From CAZRIP01 sp964600165 (GTDB taxonomy: Bacteria; Elusimicrobiota; Elusimicrobia; UBA1565; UBA9628): a stretch of 18,080 bases of DNA. Below the pieces are notes generated by a model, which was not told where the DNA came from, ran no database searches, and was given only the letters and a program-made list of their open reading frames with translations. Position numbers and translations under genes: made by a program. Location: positions 1-18,080 of the forward strand of contig CAZRIP010000081.1 of assembly GCA_964600165.1 (NCBI GenBank). Direction: 5' to 3'. Positions 1 to 7,121 of the stretch are shown here, in pieces; position 1 is the stretch's first letter; each line of letters begins with the position of its first letter.

Positions 1-689
1 AGCTCGGGCGCGAAGCGCGCGAGGCAGACGAGCTCCTCGCCTTCCGAGTAGCGTGGATTTTTCTCTAGGAAAAAGCGGACCCGCGGGTCCTCGATGCGCC
101 CCGAGGGGATCGCGGCGAGCCCGGGCTTGAGCTGTCCCAGCGACTCCGGGAAGCGCAGCAGCCCGGCGCTCTCGTCGAAGGACTCGCCGAAGCGCGCGCG
201 CGCGACCCGGGCGAGCAGGCCCGCCTCGTATGGGGGCGTCGGCTCGTCGTAGCGGGGCCAGTGCTTCTCGAAAAAGAGGGGAAGATAGAGATACGTGCGG
301 TGGCCCTTCGAGATCAAAAGCCAATAGAGCGGCGTGCCGGGGTCCTCGGAGAGCGCGCGTCCGGCGTAGCGGCACCACGTGCGCACGAGCTCCTGCTCGC
401 CCCAGTACTCGGGGGCGATGATCGTGTCGCCGGAGAAGAGCACTCGCACGGGCTCGCCGGCGGAGTCGGTCGCGCGGAAGACCTTCTGGGTCGAGAAGCC
501 GCGCACCTCGCCCGACGTCGAGTCGAGCAGGAGGAGCACGTGGTCTTTCTCGCGCAGATCTTCCTCGAAGCGCACGGGCTCGACGGCGTCGTAGTGGCTC
601 CGGTAGAGCTCGTAGAGGGCCGACGTCTCGGCGGCGGCGAGGGCGTCGACGGGGACGATCTCGCCGCGCAGGCGTCCGCGCGGGCTCAC
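1..689 (-). CDS. conserved GNAT-like protein of unknown function (3' part outside window)
   Basis: This minus-strand frame stays open from a GTG at 689 to the window edge, giving about 229 residues with the C-terminus missing. The GTG overlaps the TGA of the upstream gene (GTGA) and has an AAGGA-like Shine-Dalgarno just before it, which decides the start. Visible blocks are ALYELYRSHYDAV near residue 25, an acidic VRFEEDLREKDHVLLLLD, FSGDTIIAPEYWGEQ, a YWLLISKGHRTYLYLPLFF block and RFFLEKNPRYSEGEELVCL near the edge. From memory, these match a conserved family of roughly 280-300 residues with an N-acetyltransferase-like flavour and no established function. It is co-transcribed with the exported SnoaL-like gene. 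No substrate can be inferred. Confidence 0.72.
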   Translation of the reverse strand, partial: MSPRGRLRGEIVPVDALAAAETSALYELYRSHYDAVEPVRFEEDLREKDHVLLLLDSTSGEVRGFSTQKVFRATDSAGEPVRVLFSGDTIIAPEYWGEQELVRTWCRYAGRALSEDPGTPLYWLLISKGHRTYLYLPLFFEKHWPRYDEPTPPYEAGLLARVARARFGESFDESAGLLRFPESLGQLKPGLAAIPSGRIEDPRVRFFLEKNPRYSEGEELVCLARFAPE

Positions 690-1300
690 TTCTTTTCCTT
701 TTTAGGCTGCGGGATGGATTCGTCTCCGGAAGACGTGTGCGAGCCGTTGTCCTGGTCGAAATCGGGCCGCTGCGCGCGGACGTCTCGGAAATTCAAGCCG
801 CCGTTCCACAGCCGCGACGCGACGACGTGGGCGGCCACGGTGAGCCGGTCCTTGAGATCGGCCTTCGCGGAGGCGCGCGTCGCGAACCAATGGCCGTCCT
901 TCTTCGTGAACTCGACGCCCCAATTCTCCTTGTACTTGATCTTCTTGCCGTCGGCGAGCGTGATCTCCTCTTCCGTGGTGCCGTTGGCGCGCGCGTGGTC
1001 GCCGGCGACGTCGGTCTGGCTCGGGAAGATCTTGAGATGGTATTTCGCGCCGGGACCCATGATGAAGCGCGCGGCGTCCATGAAGGCGTGGATTTGGTCG
1101 ACGCCGGACATGTCCGTCCCCGCGAGCGAGGACCCGTTAAAGGAAGAGTCGATGAACGGCTTGATCAAGTCGAAGCGGTTCTCGTTGACCGCCTGCTCGA
1201 AGAGGCCGAGCATCCGGGCGAACTCCGCCTGGTCGTCGGCCCGCGCCGGACGCGGGGGCATGAAAAAGAGCGCCATGAAGGCGACGATAAAGATCCGCAT
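686..1300 (-). CDS. exported SnoaL/NTF2-like protein
   Basis: 204 residues. It has a clear Sec signal peptide (MRIF, hydrophobic VAFMALFFMPP, cleavage probably after ARA near residue 21). The mature part looks like a compact NTF2/SnoaL-like alpha+beta domain: a helical start (EFARMLGLFEQAVNENRFD), then strand-rich segments around TEEEITLADGKKIKYKENW and VEFTKKDGHWFATRAS. The Lys-rich tail QPKKEKK ends the protein. There are no catalytic residues I can name, so enzymatic versus ligand-binding function is open. It is probably periplasmic. It overlaps the next minus-strand gene by four bases and starts 6 nt after a TAAAAT element. The fold assignment is an inference from sequence texture. Confidence 0.65.
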   Translation of the reverse strand: MRIFIVAFMALFFMPPRPARADDQAEFARMLGLFEQAVNENRFDLIKPFIDSSFNGSSLAGTDMSGVDQIHAFMDAARFIMGPGAKYHLKIFPSQTDVAGDHARANGTTEEEITLADGKKIKYKENWGVEFTKKDGHWFATRASAKADLKDRLTVAAHVVASRLWNGGLNFRDVRAQRPDFDQDNGSHTSSGDESIPQPKKEKK

Positions 1301-1306
1301 AGTCGA

Positions 1307-1312
1307 ATTTTA
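1307..1312 (-). promoter_or_regulatory. putative -10 element for the SnoaL-like gene (leaderless)
   Basis: On the minus strand TAAAAT lies only 6 nt upstream of the ATG at 1300. Initiation from it would fall at or next to the A of the start codon, so the mRNA would have no leader. No matching -35 is evident. The same arrangement recurs at other starts in this window. Confidence 0.45.
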
Positions 1313-1395
1313 GCGCGCCCGTCCGCCGGGGGACAGGTGCGAAAGGCCCAGGGGCGCCGGGCCAGTGGACCCTTTCCCCGAGGCCGCCTCCGGCG

Positions 1396-1401
1396 TAGAC
1401 T
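1396..1401 (+). promoter_or_regulatory. putative -10 element for the Rieske gene (leaderless)
   Basis: TAGACT sits 7 nt upstream of the ATG at 1409, with no Shine-Dalgarno in between. It lies in the roughly 110-bp divergent gap whose other end carries the minus-strand TAAAAT element. The rest of the gap (about 1313-1395) is GC-rich with a short GGCCC/GGGCC inverted repeat and no other recognisable element. Confidence 0.35.
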
Positions 1402-1408
1402 GTAATGA

Positions 1409-2462
1409 ATGGAGAACGAGCGCACTCAGCCCGCGCGGCGCCACCGCGTGTTCAACAACCCGCGCGCGCTGGCCGAGGGCTGGTATCCGGTTTGCGCGGC
1501 AAAGACCCTGCGCTCGAATAAGCCCGTCTCCTTCAAGCTGCTGGGCCAGCGCCTGGCCGTCTTTCGCGACGCGCAGGGACGGCCGCGCGCGCTCGACGCG
1601 TTCTGCCCGCACATGGGAGCCGATCTGGCGAACGGCTCCGTCGATGGCGGCGGGCTGCGCTGTTTTTTCCACGGCTGGCGCTTCGGCGGCGACGGCTGCC
1701 TTGACCGGGCGTCCTGCGGCGAGGCGCCGGCCGGGGACGTGCGCTTGAACTCCTATCCGTGCGAGGAGAAGTACGGCCACGTCTGGGTTTACGCCGCGCG
1801 CGAGGCTCCGGGCGGCGTTCCCTCGCCCGCCGGGCTCGAGGGCGAGAGCGTCAGCGTCTTGCGCGAGTCGTCCGCGCTGCTCGCGCATCACCATTTGATG
1901 ATGGCCAACGGGATCGACCTGCGGCATTTCGGCTCGGTGCACGGCTTGCCGGTCGCCTTCGAGCATCGAGTCGTCGAGCGCGGCGGCGGCGTGTTCGACT
2001 GGGAGGTCGAGGGCGCGATCAGAGGCGAGGGGCTCCTCAAGAAAATCATAGGCCCCAAGCTCGGCTACGTCGCGCGCTTCGCCGGCGGATCATGGGTCGC
2101 CGTGACCTATCTCCCCGACCACCGCGTGCTGCCGGCTCTCCACATCGTTTGGGGCTGCGAGCCGCTGGAATCCGGCGTCAGCCGCGTGCGTGTTTCTCGT
2201 CGCCAAGAAACGACCGGGGCTCCTCGGCCGGCTCGCGGAGTGGTCGCTTCTGGCCGTCACGGCCGTGCTTCTTCATATGCTCAAGGACGACGACCGCAAG
2301 GGTTTCGCGAACATGCGCTACTCCCTTGGGCGCTTGACGCCGGCCGACGCCTCCGTCGCTCAGTTCGTGCGACGGATCGACGAGCTCCCTCTGTCGCCGT
2401 GGTCGCCCGAGCTGCCGGACCGCGAGGACCAGCCGTCGAGCGAGGCGCGCCCGTGCCCGTAA
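1409..2462 (+). CDS. Rieske [2Fe-2S] non-heme iron oxygenase, interrupted by a frameshift near 2189
   Basis: The N-terminal half has a complete Rieske motif: CPH at residues 66-68 and CFFH at 85-88 (C66, H68, C85, H88). The pattern NGIDLRHFGSVH at 167-178 then matches the NxxDxxHxxxxH mononuclear iron site of Rieske oxygenase alpha subunits (D170, H173, H178). Around residue 260 the reading frame must change. The family-like C-terminus (FLVAKKRPG, then FANMRYSLGRLTPADASV) continues in another frame from about 2190 to a TAA at 2460-2462. Corrected length is about 350 residues. Its layout resembles KshA/DAF-36-type monooxygenases acting on sterol-like or hydrophobic substrates, which is family inference. 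The shift lies in a GTGCGTGTTT run, so sequencing error and genuine inactivation are both possible. Confidence 0.75.
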
Positions 2463-3223
2463 GAAAGCCCACGCTGCAGGAGTGGTTCCTCGCGCACCAG
2501 CTGCGAAGCCTCTGGCGCGGCCACCATTATTTCCCGGTCTCGCTCGACGTCGACGTCAGCCGCGTCGAGGCCGTTTATAGGGAGCGGGGCAAGCCGGTCC
2601 CCTACACCGCGATCGTGATCAAGGCGCTCGCCGTCGCGGCGCGCCGCGAGCCGTCGATCAACCGCATGTACTTGCCGACGATCCTCGGCCCGCGCATGGT
2701 CGAGTTCGATCACGTCTCGGTCAATCTTCCGGTCGTCGTCGAGAAAAACGGCGAGCGCCGCACGGGCGCGGCCACGATCCGCGACGCGGACCGCCTCAGC
2801 GTCAAAGAGATCCGCGCCGCGATCCGCGAGGCCCGCAGGCGCCGCCCCGAGGACGGACCGGTCGGCCGCTTCGTGCACGGCCGCGCGAACAATCTCTTCA
2901 ACAGGCTGCGCCTGCGCGCGATCCACTTCGCCGTTTACAATTTCCCGGGCGCCCTGGCCGAGCGGGCCGGCGGGCTTTCGGTCACTTCCGTGATCGGCGC
3001 GGTGCGCGACGACGTCCCGGCCCGCCCCATCGGTTTCGGGCCAACGGCCTTCACGATCGCCGTCTCGCACGTCGATCGCAGCGCGCCCGGCAAGACCGTG
3101 CTGCGCCTGGGCATCGGCGTCGACCACGCGGCCTGCCGGGGCGACGAGGCGGCGCGCGGCGTGCAGCGGTTTCACGACGTGCTCTCGGCGAAGGACGACG
3201 CCGACCTCGCTCTTCTCTTATAG
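2453..3223 (+). CDS. stand-alone 2-oxo acid dehydrogenase E2-type acyltransferase catalytic domain
   Basis: 256 residues from a GTG at 2453 that overlaps the stop of the Rieske gene by 10 bases. The frame is open further upstream only because it coincides with the first Rieske frame, so an apparent fusion is an artefact. The sequence looks like an E2/chloramphenicol-acetyltransferase catalytic domain: VSLDVDVSRVEAVYRERG, PYTAIVIKALAVAARREPSI, FDHVSVNLPVVVEKNGER and a C-terminal LGIGVDHAACRGDEAARG. There is no lipoyl or E1/E3-binding domain. The canonical HxxxDG motif reads HAACRG: the His (about 225) is kept but the Asp position is Arg. It probably transfers an acyl group onto an unknown substrate, perhaps the product of the linked Rieske enzyme. 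Confidence 0.78.
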   Translation: MPVRKPTLQEWFLAHQLRSLWRGHHYFPVSLDVDVSRVEAVYRERGKPVPYTAIVIKALAVAARREPSINRMYLPTILGPRMVEFDHVSVNLPVVVEKNGERRTGAATIRDADRLSVKEIRAAIREARRRRPEDGPVGRFVHGRANNLFNRLRLRAIHFAVYNFPGALAERAGGLSVTSVIGAVRDDVPARPIGFGPTAFTIAVSHVDRSAPGKTVLRLGIGVDHAACRGDEAARGVQRFHDVLSAKDDADLALLL

Positions 3224-3994
3224 ACGCGCGACGACGTCGAAGCCCAGCACCCAGGCGCGGAAAAGCGTCGCGTAGCCCGGGTTGCCCGGCAGCGCGCTGT
3301 GGAAAGCCGTCGAGGTGCTCCAGACTTCGTCGCGCAGCGCGACTTTCGGGCCGAGCGAGAGATGCGGGTTCGCGTGCCACAGCGCGGCCGCGTAAGTCCA
3401 GCGCTGCCAGACGCGCGTTCGCCCGAAATTGAGCGAGAAGTCCTCCTCGTGCCGGACGAAGACCGTCGCGCGCGGCGTCAGCCCGCGCATCCAGAACCAG
3501 GCGAGCTCGGGCTCGACTTTGAGCACGTCCTCGGCGCTGAAGAAGTTGCGCTCGAAGCGCACCTTGAGCGAGGCGACGAGCGAGCGCGCGAGCTGGATTC
3601 GCGGAGTCGCGTCGAGGACCAGGACGTGCTCGGGGCGGCGCGTCGTGTCGTTCCATTGCCAGAGCCCCGGCGCCGGGTTGACCCAGTCGTCGTTGTGCCG
3701 CGCGCCGTACTGTAGGCGGTAAAAGGCGCCGAGCTTGAGATGCTTCTCGGCGCGGGCGTAGGAGCCGGCGGTCAGCGCGCGGTACGAGCGCTGCTCCGAG
3801 TACTGCCAGCGCTCGGACGTCTCGACGAACGGCTCGAACGCGCCCTCGCGGTCGAACAGGCGCTGCGCGGACTCGTACTCGGCGACGCGGCCGACGGGAG
3901 AAGGAGGCGCCTTGGCGCCGGCCAGGCACGGCGGGGCGGAAAGCGAGAGAAGCCCGAGAAGGAATGCCGCGAGCCTAGCGGTAATCCTGATCAA
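3218..3994 (-). CDS. exported, probably outer-membrane beta-barrel-like protein
   Basis: 258 residues beginning with a signal peptide (MIRITARLAAFLLGLLSLSA, cleavage near residues 25-26). The mature part shows alternating polar/hydrophobic stretches typical of barrel strands, for example LKLGAFYRLQYGAR, LVASLKVRFERNFF and LTPRATVFVRHEEDFSLNFG, with many aromatic residues and acidic turns. It ends in FDVVARL without a terminal Phe or Tyr. I do not recognise the family. It is the second gene of a minus-strand pair, and its start overlaps the end of the FecR-domain gene by 20 bases. Its stop abuts that of the convergent E2 gene, leaving no room for a terminator. Barrel topology is inferred from texture only. 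Confidence 0.6.
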   Translation of the reverse strand: MIRITARLAAFLLGLLSLSAPPCLAGAKAPPSPVGRVAEYESAQRLFDREGAFEPFVETSERWQYSEQRSYRALTAGSYARAEKHLKLGAFYRLQYGARHNDDWVNPAPGLWQWNDTTRRPEHVLVLDATPRIQLARSLVASLKVRFERNFFSAEDVLKVEPELAWFWMRGLTPRATVFVRHEEDFSLNFGRTRVWQRWTYAAALWHANPHLSLGPKVALRDEVWSTSTAFHSALPGNPGYATLFRAWVLGFDVVARL

Positions 3995-4643
3995 GCAGGT
4001 CGGAGTAAGCCTTGTCGAGGTCGGTCTTATCCTCGATGCCGCCGCGCCCCGGGTCCATGTTCCAATTGAGCTTCTTGGTCCAGTCGTAGCTCTGCGGCGC
4101 GGTCAAATCCTTGCCGGCCTTGATCAGCACGCCTTTGCCGGCGGGAACGGCGAGCGGTTTTTCCGAGGCGTCGGTCGAGACGTCGACGACGCCTTCGTTG
4201 ACGCAGACCCACAGGTCTCGCCCGCCCTTGGCCGCGCGGCCGAAGGCCGTGAAGAACTGCGTGCCGCGGACGGCGGCGACGGCGGACTCCGTGCGGACCT
4301 GGAAGCTCGAGCCGAGCGCCTGCTTGGCGACCTTGGCGAAGACGCCGCCGAAGGAAAGAAAAGCGGAGGACGAGCCGGAGCCGGGCAGCTTGAGCGTCAC
4401 GCTGCTGAGCTCGCGCAGCTTGAGCTCGGTGCCGTCGGGCAGCGCGACGACGGCCGTCGCGCTCTTGGCGGTCTCGATCGCGTCGCCGTCTATGAGCGCG
4501 TCGCCGGTCTTGACCCGGCGGCGCGCGCCGGCGGTCTGGACGCTGACGCGCCCGACGGCCGACGCCACTTTCGCGCTCGCGGCGGGCGCGGCGTTCGCCT
4601 GGACGGCCAAGATGAAAGCCGAGGCGGCGAGAAGGGCGGCCAT
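3975..4643 (-). CDS. exported FecR-domain protein
   Basis: 222 residues from the ATG at 4643; the frame is open further upstream, but only here does a signal peptide begin (MAALLAASAFILAVQANA). A FecR domain follows: VGRVSVQTAGARRRVKTGD, GDAIETAKSATAVVALPDG, TELKLRELSSVTLK. A second part includes VRTESAVAAVRGTQFF, typical of periplasmic FecR proteins, and VPAGKGVLIKAG. FecR domains are periplasmic modules that in some systems sense or bind surface components. No sigma factor or TonB receptor gene lies nearby, so a classical iron-signalling role is not supported. It is co-transcribed with the barrel-like gene downstream. Confidence 0.82.
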   Translation of the reverse strand: MAALLAASAFILAVQANAAPAASAKVASAVGRVSVQTAGARRRVKTGDALIDGDAIETAKSATAVVALPDGTELKLRELSSVTLKLPGSGSSSAFLSFGGVFAKVAKQALGSSFQVRTESAVAAVRGTQFFTAFGRAAKGGRDLWVCVNEGVVDVSTDASEKPLAVPAGKGVLIKAGKDLTAPQSYDWTKKLNWNMDPGRGGIEDKTDLDKAYSDLLDQDYR

Positions 4644-4651
4644 GCGCCGAT

Positions 4652-4657
4652 AGCGTA
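4652..4657 (-). promoter_or_regulatory. putative extended -10 for the FecR-domain gene
   Basis: On the minus strand TGCTACGCT (an extended -10 of the form TGnTAnnnT) ends 8 nt before the ATG at 4643. There is no Shine-Dalgarno in the remaining gap, so a leaderless or nearly leaderless transcript is suggested. Confidence 0.35.
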
Positions 4658-4667
4658 GCACAAATAG

Positions 4668-4673
4668 TAAAAT
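4668..4673 (+). promoter_or_regulatory. putative -10 for the CysRS-like gene (leaderless)
   Basis: TAAAAT lies 6 nt before the ATG at 4680. The hexamer and spacing are identical to those of the minus-strand gene starting at 1300. The gap between the divergent starts (4644-4679) is only 36 bp, so both promoters are packed into it. Confidence 0.45.
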
Positions 4674-4679
4674 CCCGCC

Positions 4680-5330
4680 ATGGCGGCTCAATTTCACGAC
4701 GAGGCCTCGGGCAAGCCGAAAGCCCTCAAGCCCGATCATCCTCCCGCCGTCGATTTTTCCTGGGACCGGCCGCGCAATCCGCGCATGTTGTCGTCTCTGC
4801 GATCCGAGGCCGTGGTCGGCGCGCTGTCCGAGGCGCTGGCGCACCTCGGCTTTACGATCTCCGAGCAGGCGGCGGGGCGCGCCGTCGATCTCTATTGGGG
4901 GGACTCGCCGCCGTCGGCGCCCGCGCGCTGCTGGCTCAAGCCCGGGCCGGTCGAGGACGTCGTGGCCAACGACGTGCTCGCGCGCGGCTTTTCGCTCGAT
5001 GACGTGCGGTTCTATTGTCTCGCGCGCCACTACCGCAAGCCGTTGGCGGTGGACGCCGCCGAGCTCGAGAGCCGGCGCGACGAGCTGCGCCGGCTGCGCG
5101 AGCTCGGGCGGCGTTTGGCGAGCCTGTCGGCCTCGGCGCCCAACGCGTCCGGCCTGGCCGGCTATAAGAAGCGCTTTCGCGACGCCTTGGCCCGGGACCT
5201 CGATCTGCCGGAGGCCCTGGCGAGCCTTTGGGACGCCTTGCGCCCGGGCGCCCTGTCGCCGGGCTCCCAGCTCGGCATGCTGCGGGAGGCCGATCCGGTC
5301 TTCGGGCTCGCCTTCATTGACGAGGGTTGA
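4680..5330 (+). CDS. stand-alone protein resembling the C-terminal (DALR) region of cysteinyl-tRNA synthetase
   Basis: 216 residues. The segment from about 82 to 118 (CWLKPGPVEDVV, then DVLARGFSLDDVRFYCLARH and YRKPL) parallels the part of CysRS that runs from the end of the catalytic domain into the anticodon-binding helical bundle, where family members have LL-x-KG-x-x-P-x-x-LRY and HYRKPL. A helical ESRRDELRRLRELGRRL and a late block (RFRDALARDLDLPEALASLW) match the DALR-like bundle. The HIGH and KMSKS signatures and zinc ligands are absent and the protein is less than half the usual CysRS length, so it cannot be an aminoacylating enzyme alone. It could be a relic, or a paralogue reused for binding tRNA-Cys or a protein partner. 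It is not visibly linked to the radical SAM cluster. Confidence 0.62.
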   Translation: MAAQFHDEASGKPKALKPDHPPAVDFSWDRPRNPRMLSSLRSEAVVGALSEALAHLGFTISEQAAGRAVDLYWGDSPPSAPARCWLKPGPVEDVVANDVLARGFSLDDVRFYCLARHYRKPLAVDAAELESRRDELRRLRELGRRLASLSASAPNASGLAGYKKRFRDALARDLDLPEALASLWDALRPGALSPGSQLGMLREADPVFGLAFIDEG

Positions 5331-5355
5331 CAGAATCTGGAACCCCTGTTATACT
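5327..5355 (+). promoter_or_regulatory. sigma70-type promoter of the surface protein gene
   Basis: A consensus TTGACA (5327-5332) is followed by a 17-nt spacer and TATACT (5350-5355). The -35 overlaps the TGA of the preceding gene. A purine-rich Shine-Dalgarno region (AAGAAGAGGGGG, about 5360-5371) lies before the ATG at 5377, so this mRNA has a normal leader, unlike the leaderless starts nearby. Confidence 0.85.
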
Positions 5356-5376
5356 GCGAAAGAAGAGGGGGATGCC

Positions 5377-6219
5377 ATGGCCGAGCTTAACATCCGATTC
5401 GACATTCGGCTTTCGCCGGGGGTGTTCCGTTGGGCCCTCGTCGCGCTGATGCTGTGCGCGGCGGCCGGCGACGTGGGCTCGGAGTCGGTCACGCTCAACA
5501 CCTATTACCCGGCGCCCTCGGGCGTGTATCAGTACATGGTGACGACGAGCAACACGTTCCTCGCGCGCGACGGCGGCGCCGTCAATATCGGCTATGCCTC
5601 CACGAACGCCAACTCGCCCGGCAACTCGCTGTTCGCCAGCGATAAGATCGGCATCGGCACGCAGACTCCGGGAATGAACGGGGCCGCGGAGACGGCGGGA
5701 AAGTGGCTGGCCTTCCAAGATCTGAATAATGGAGCGAACACCACGGACGGCATCACTTGGTATAACGAGTCGCCGACTGCTTATGGAATTTACCGCACCG
5801 CCGGAGCCTGGTCGGGCAACAACTATCAGCAGCTGGAGATGGCCTGGCAGACGGGAGTCGTGATCGACGGCGGCACCGCTTACGGCAAGAGCGGCACGGT
5901 TTTACAACCGAACGGCGGCACCGTCGGCATCGGCGCCAACTCGATCGGAGCGGGACTCGACGTCAGCTCCGGCGGCGGGGTCATCATGGCCGAGCAGACC
6001 GGCTGCCGCGAGCTGACCTACACCAACACCAACGGCGCCAGCTGCACCGGAGGCGCGGAGTACGCCACGCTGACCGGAGGCTTGATGGTCGCGAAGACCG
6101 TCCTGGGCAACTTCGCCCAGGTGAACGCCGATGGTACCGTCTCCGCGGAGTTGAACACCGGGACGATGCTTTGTTGCCCGATGCCGCCGAACATGGCGAG
6201 CTTCCCCGGGGCTTGGTAG
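5377..6219 (+). CDS. Elusimicrobia-type exported surface protein with VTLNTYYPAPSGVY signature
   Basis: 280 residues; the start is set by the strong Shine-Dalgarno and promoter. An N-terminal hydrophobic segment (WALVALMLCAAAGDVGS, about residues 21-37) serves as signal or anchor. It is followed directly by ESVTLNTYYPAPSGVY, which I associate with large families of exported proteins in Elusimicrobiota. The body has Gly/Ser/Thr/Asn-rich low-complexity beta-like repeats (NIGYAST, KIGIGTQTPG, VGIGANSIGAGLDVSSG) similar to phage-tail or adhesin stalk texture. Cysteines appear late (GCRELTYTNTNGASC and CCPMPP), suggesting disulfides. It is probably cell-surface or envelope exposed. Its strong promoter suggests abundant expression. 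A relationship to the downstream maturation cluster is possible only by proximity. Confidence 0.7.
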   Translation: MAELNIRFDIRLSPGVFRWALVALMLCAAAGDVGSESVTLNTYYPAPSGVYQYMVTTSNTFLARDGGAVNIGYASTNANSPGNSLFASDKIGIGTQTPGMNGAAETAGKWLAFQDLNNGANTTDGITWYNESPTAYGIYRTAGAWSGNNYQQLEMAWQTGVVIDGGTAYGKSGTVLQPNGGTVGIGANSIGAGLDVSSGGGVIMAEQTGCRELTYTNTNGASCTGGAEYATLTGGLMVAKTVLGNFAQVNADGTVSAELNTGTMLCCPMPPNMASFPGAW

Positions 6220-6222
6220 AGT

Positions 6223-6245
6223 CCCGACGCGACGGGCTGTTTTTG
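6223..6245 (+). terminator. possible short intrinsic terminator
   Basis: CCCG-ACGCGA-CGGG forms a 4-bp GC stem just after the stop of the surface protein gene, followed by CTGTTTTTG. The stem is short and the T-run merges into the next promoter, so this is tentative. Confidence 0.35.
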
Positions 6246-6246
6246 T

Positions 6247-6252
6247 TATAGT
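6247..6252 (+). promoter_or_regulatory. putative -10 for the radical SAM operon (leaderless)
   Basis: TATAGT ends 8 nt before the ATG at 6261, in an AT-rich patch (TTTTTGTTATAGTACG) within a GC-rich region. No -35 consensus occurs 16-18 nt upstream and no Shine-Dalgarno fits. This is the only promoter-like signal ahead of the closely packed genes running to 13598. Confidence 0.5.
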
Positions 6253-6260
6253 ACGATGCG

Positions 6261-7121
6261 ATGGCCCTCCATCTGCCGATCAACGGCGTCTGCAACATCA
6301 AGTGCGTGTTCTGTTCGGCTGAAGGGCGCAGCGGCAGCTTCGAGCTCTCCTACCTTCTAAACCAGATCGACCGCGACAAGACCGGCCACGTCCAGATCTC
6401 CGGCGGCGACCCGATGGTCAAAGATCCCGCGGAGCTCCTCCAGATACTGCTCCACTGCCGCAAGAAGGGCAAGATCATCGAGTTCCAGACCAACGGCACG
6501 ATCATCACGCGCTACAACGCCAAGCGCCTCAAGCTCATCAACGGCCTCGTCGACTTCTGGAACGTCAACTTTTCCGCGCACACCCCCGAGCTCGATGAAG
6601 AAGTGACCGAGACGGCCGGGGCCTTCGAGCGGCGCATCGCCGGCGTCAAGCACCTGATCGCCATGAAGGCGAAGGTGCGCCTCAACTACATCGTCCATTC
6701 CGTCAATTTTCCTTACTGCGCGGACTTCGTGCCCTTCGCCGCGGAGACGATGCCCGGCTTCGCCTGGATCCAGTTCAGCTACTGCAAGGGCATGGGCCGC
6801 GCGAAGGGCAACAAGCTCGTCATGCCCCGCTTCGAGGAAGCGGCGCCGCACTTGAACGCCGCTTTCGCCGAGTGCAAGAAGCGCGGCATCGGCTTCGATA
6901 TCGACCACATCCCGGTCTGCTTCGTGATGGACCACAAGGAGCATCACGCAGACTACCGCAAGATGCGCGAGGCCAAGCCGGGAGTCTATCTCGCCGAGAA
7001 GCAGAAGGTCGCCGACTGCGACTCCTGCGTCATGCGCGAGTTCTGCCCGGGGCCGCGCCGCGATTACCTCGAGGTCTATGGCGAGGAAGGCGTCGTGGTC
7101 AAGCCCGTGGGGGCGGCGTGA
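6261..7121 (+). CDS. radical SAM protein with C-terminal SPASM/twitch-like cysteines
   Basis: 286 residues. The radical SAM cluster motif CNIKCVFC (C11, C15, C18) lies almost at the N-terminus. The SAM-binding motif is GGDP at 48-51 rather than GGEP. The barrel continues through EFQTNGTIITRYNAKRL and NVNFSAHTPELDEEV. A C-terminal CxxC-x5-C set (C253, C256, C262, in DCDSCVMREFC) followed by YLEVYG is the kind of auxiliary-cluster tail found in peptide-modifying radical SAM enzymes. The same tail form (CxxC or CxxxC, then x5-C) recurs in the three radical SAM proteins downstream, which suggests a shared family. It is the first gene of the operon, and its TGA overlaps the GTG of the cysteine desulfurase. 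Substrate unknown; a role in a peptide maturation pathway is inferred from context. Confidence 0.85.
   Translation: MALHLPINGVCNIKCVFCSAEGRSGSFELSYLLNQIDRDKTGHVQISGGDPMVKDPAELLQILLHCRKKGKIIEFQTNGTIITRYNAKRLKLINGLVDFWNVNFSAHTPELDEEVTETAGAFERRIAGVKHLIAMKAKVRLNYIVHSVNFPYCADFVPFAAETMPGFAWIQFSYCKGMGRAKGNKLVMPRFEEAAPHLNAAFAECKKRGIGFDIDHIPVCFVMDHKEHHADYRKMREAKPGVYLAEKQKVADCDSCVMREFCPGPRRDYLEVYGEEGVVVKPVGAA

Noticed and set aside
1409..3223. A single 604-residue Rieske-acyltransferase fusion protein
   Set aside because: The stretch between about 2190 and 2452 in this frame is low-quality Arg/Ala-rich sequence, while another frame gives the family-like Rieske C-terminus. The E2 part has its own GTG start overlapping the Rieske stop.
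4999..6219. A 406-residue protein starting at 4999 upstream of the surface protein
   Set aside because: The first 126 residues overlap the CysRS-like gene in another frame. Promoter and Shine-Dalgarno place the real start at 5377.
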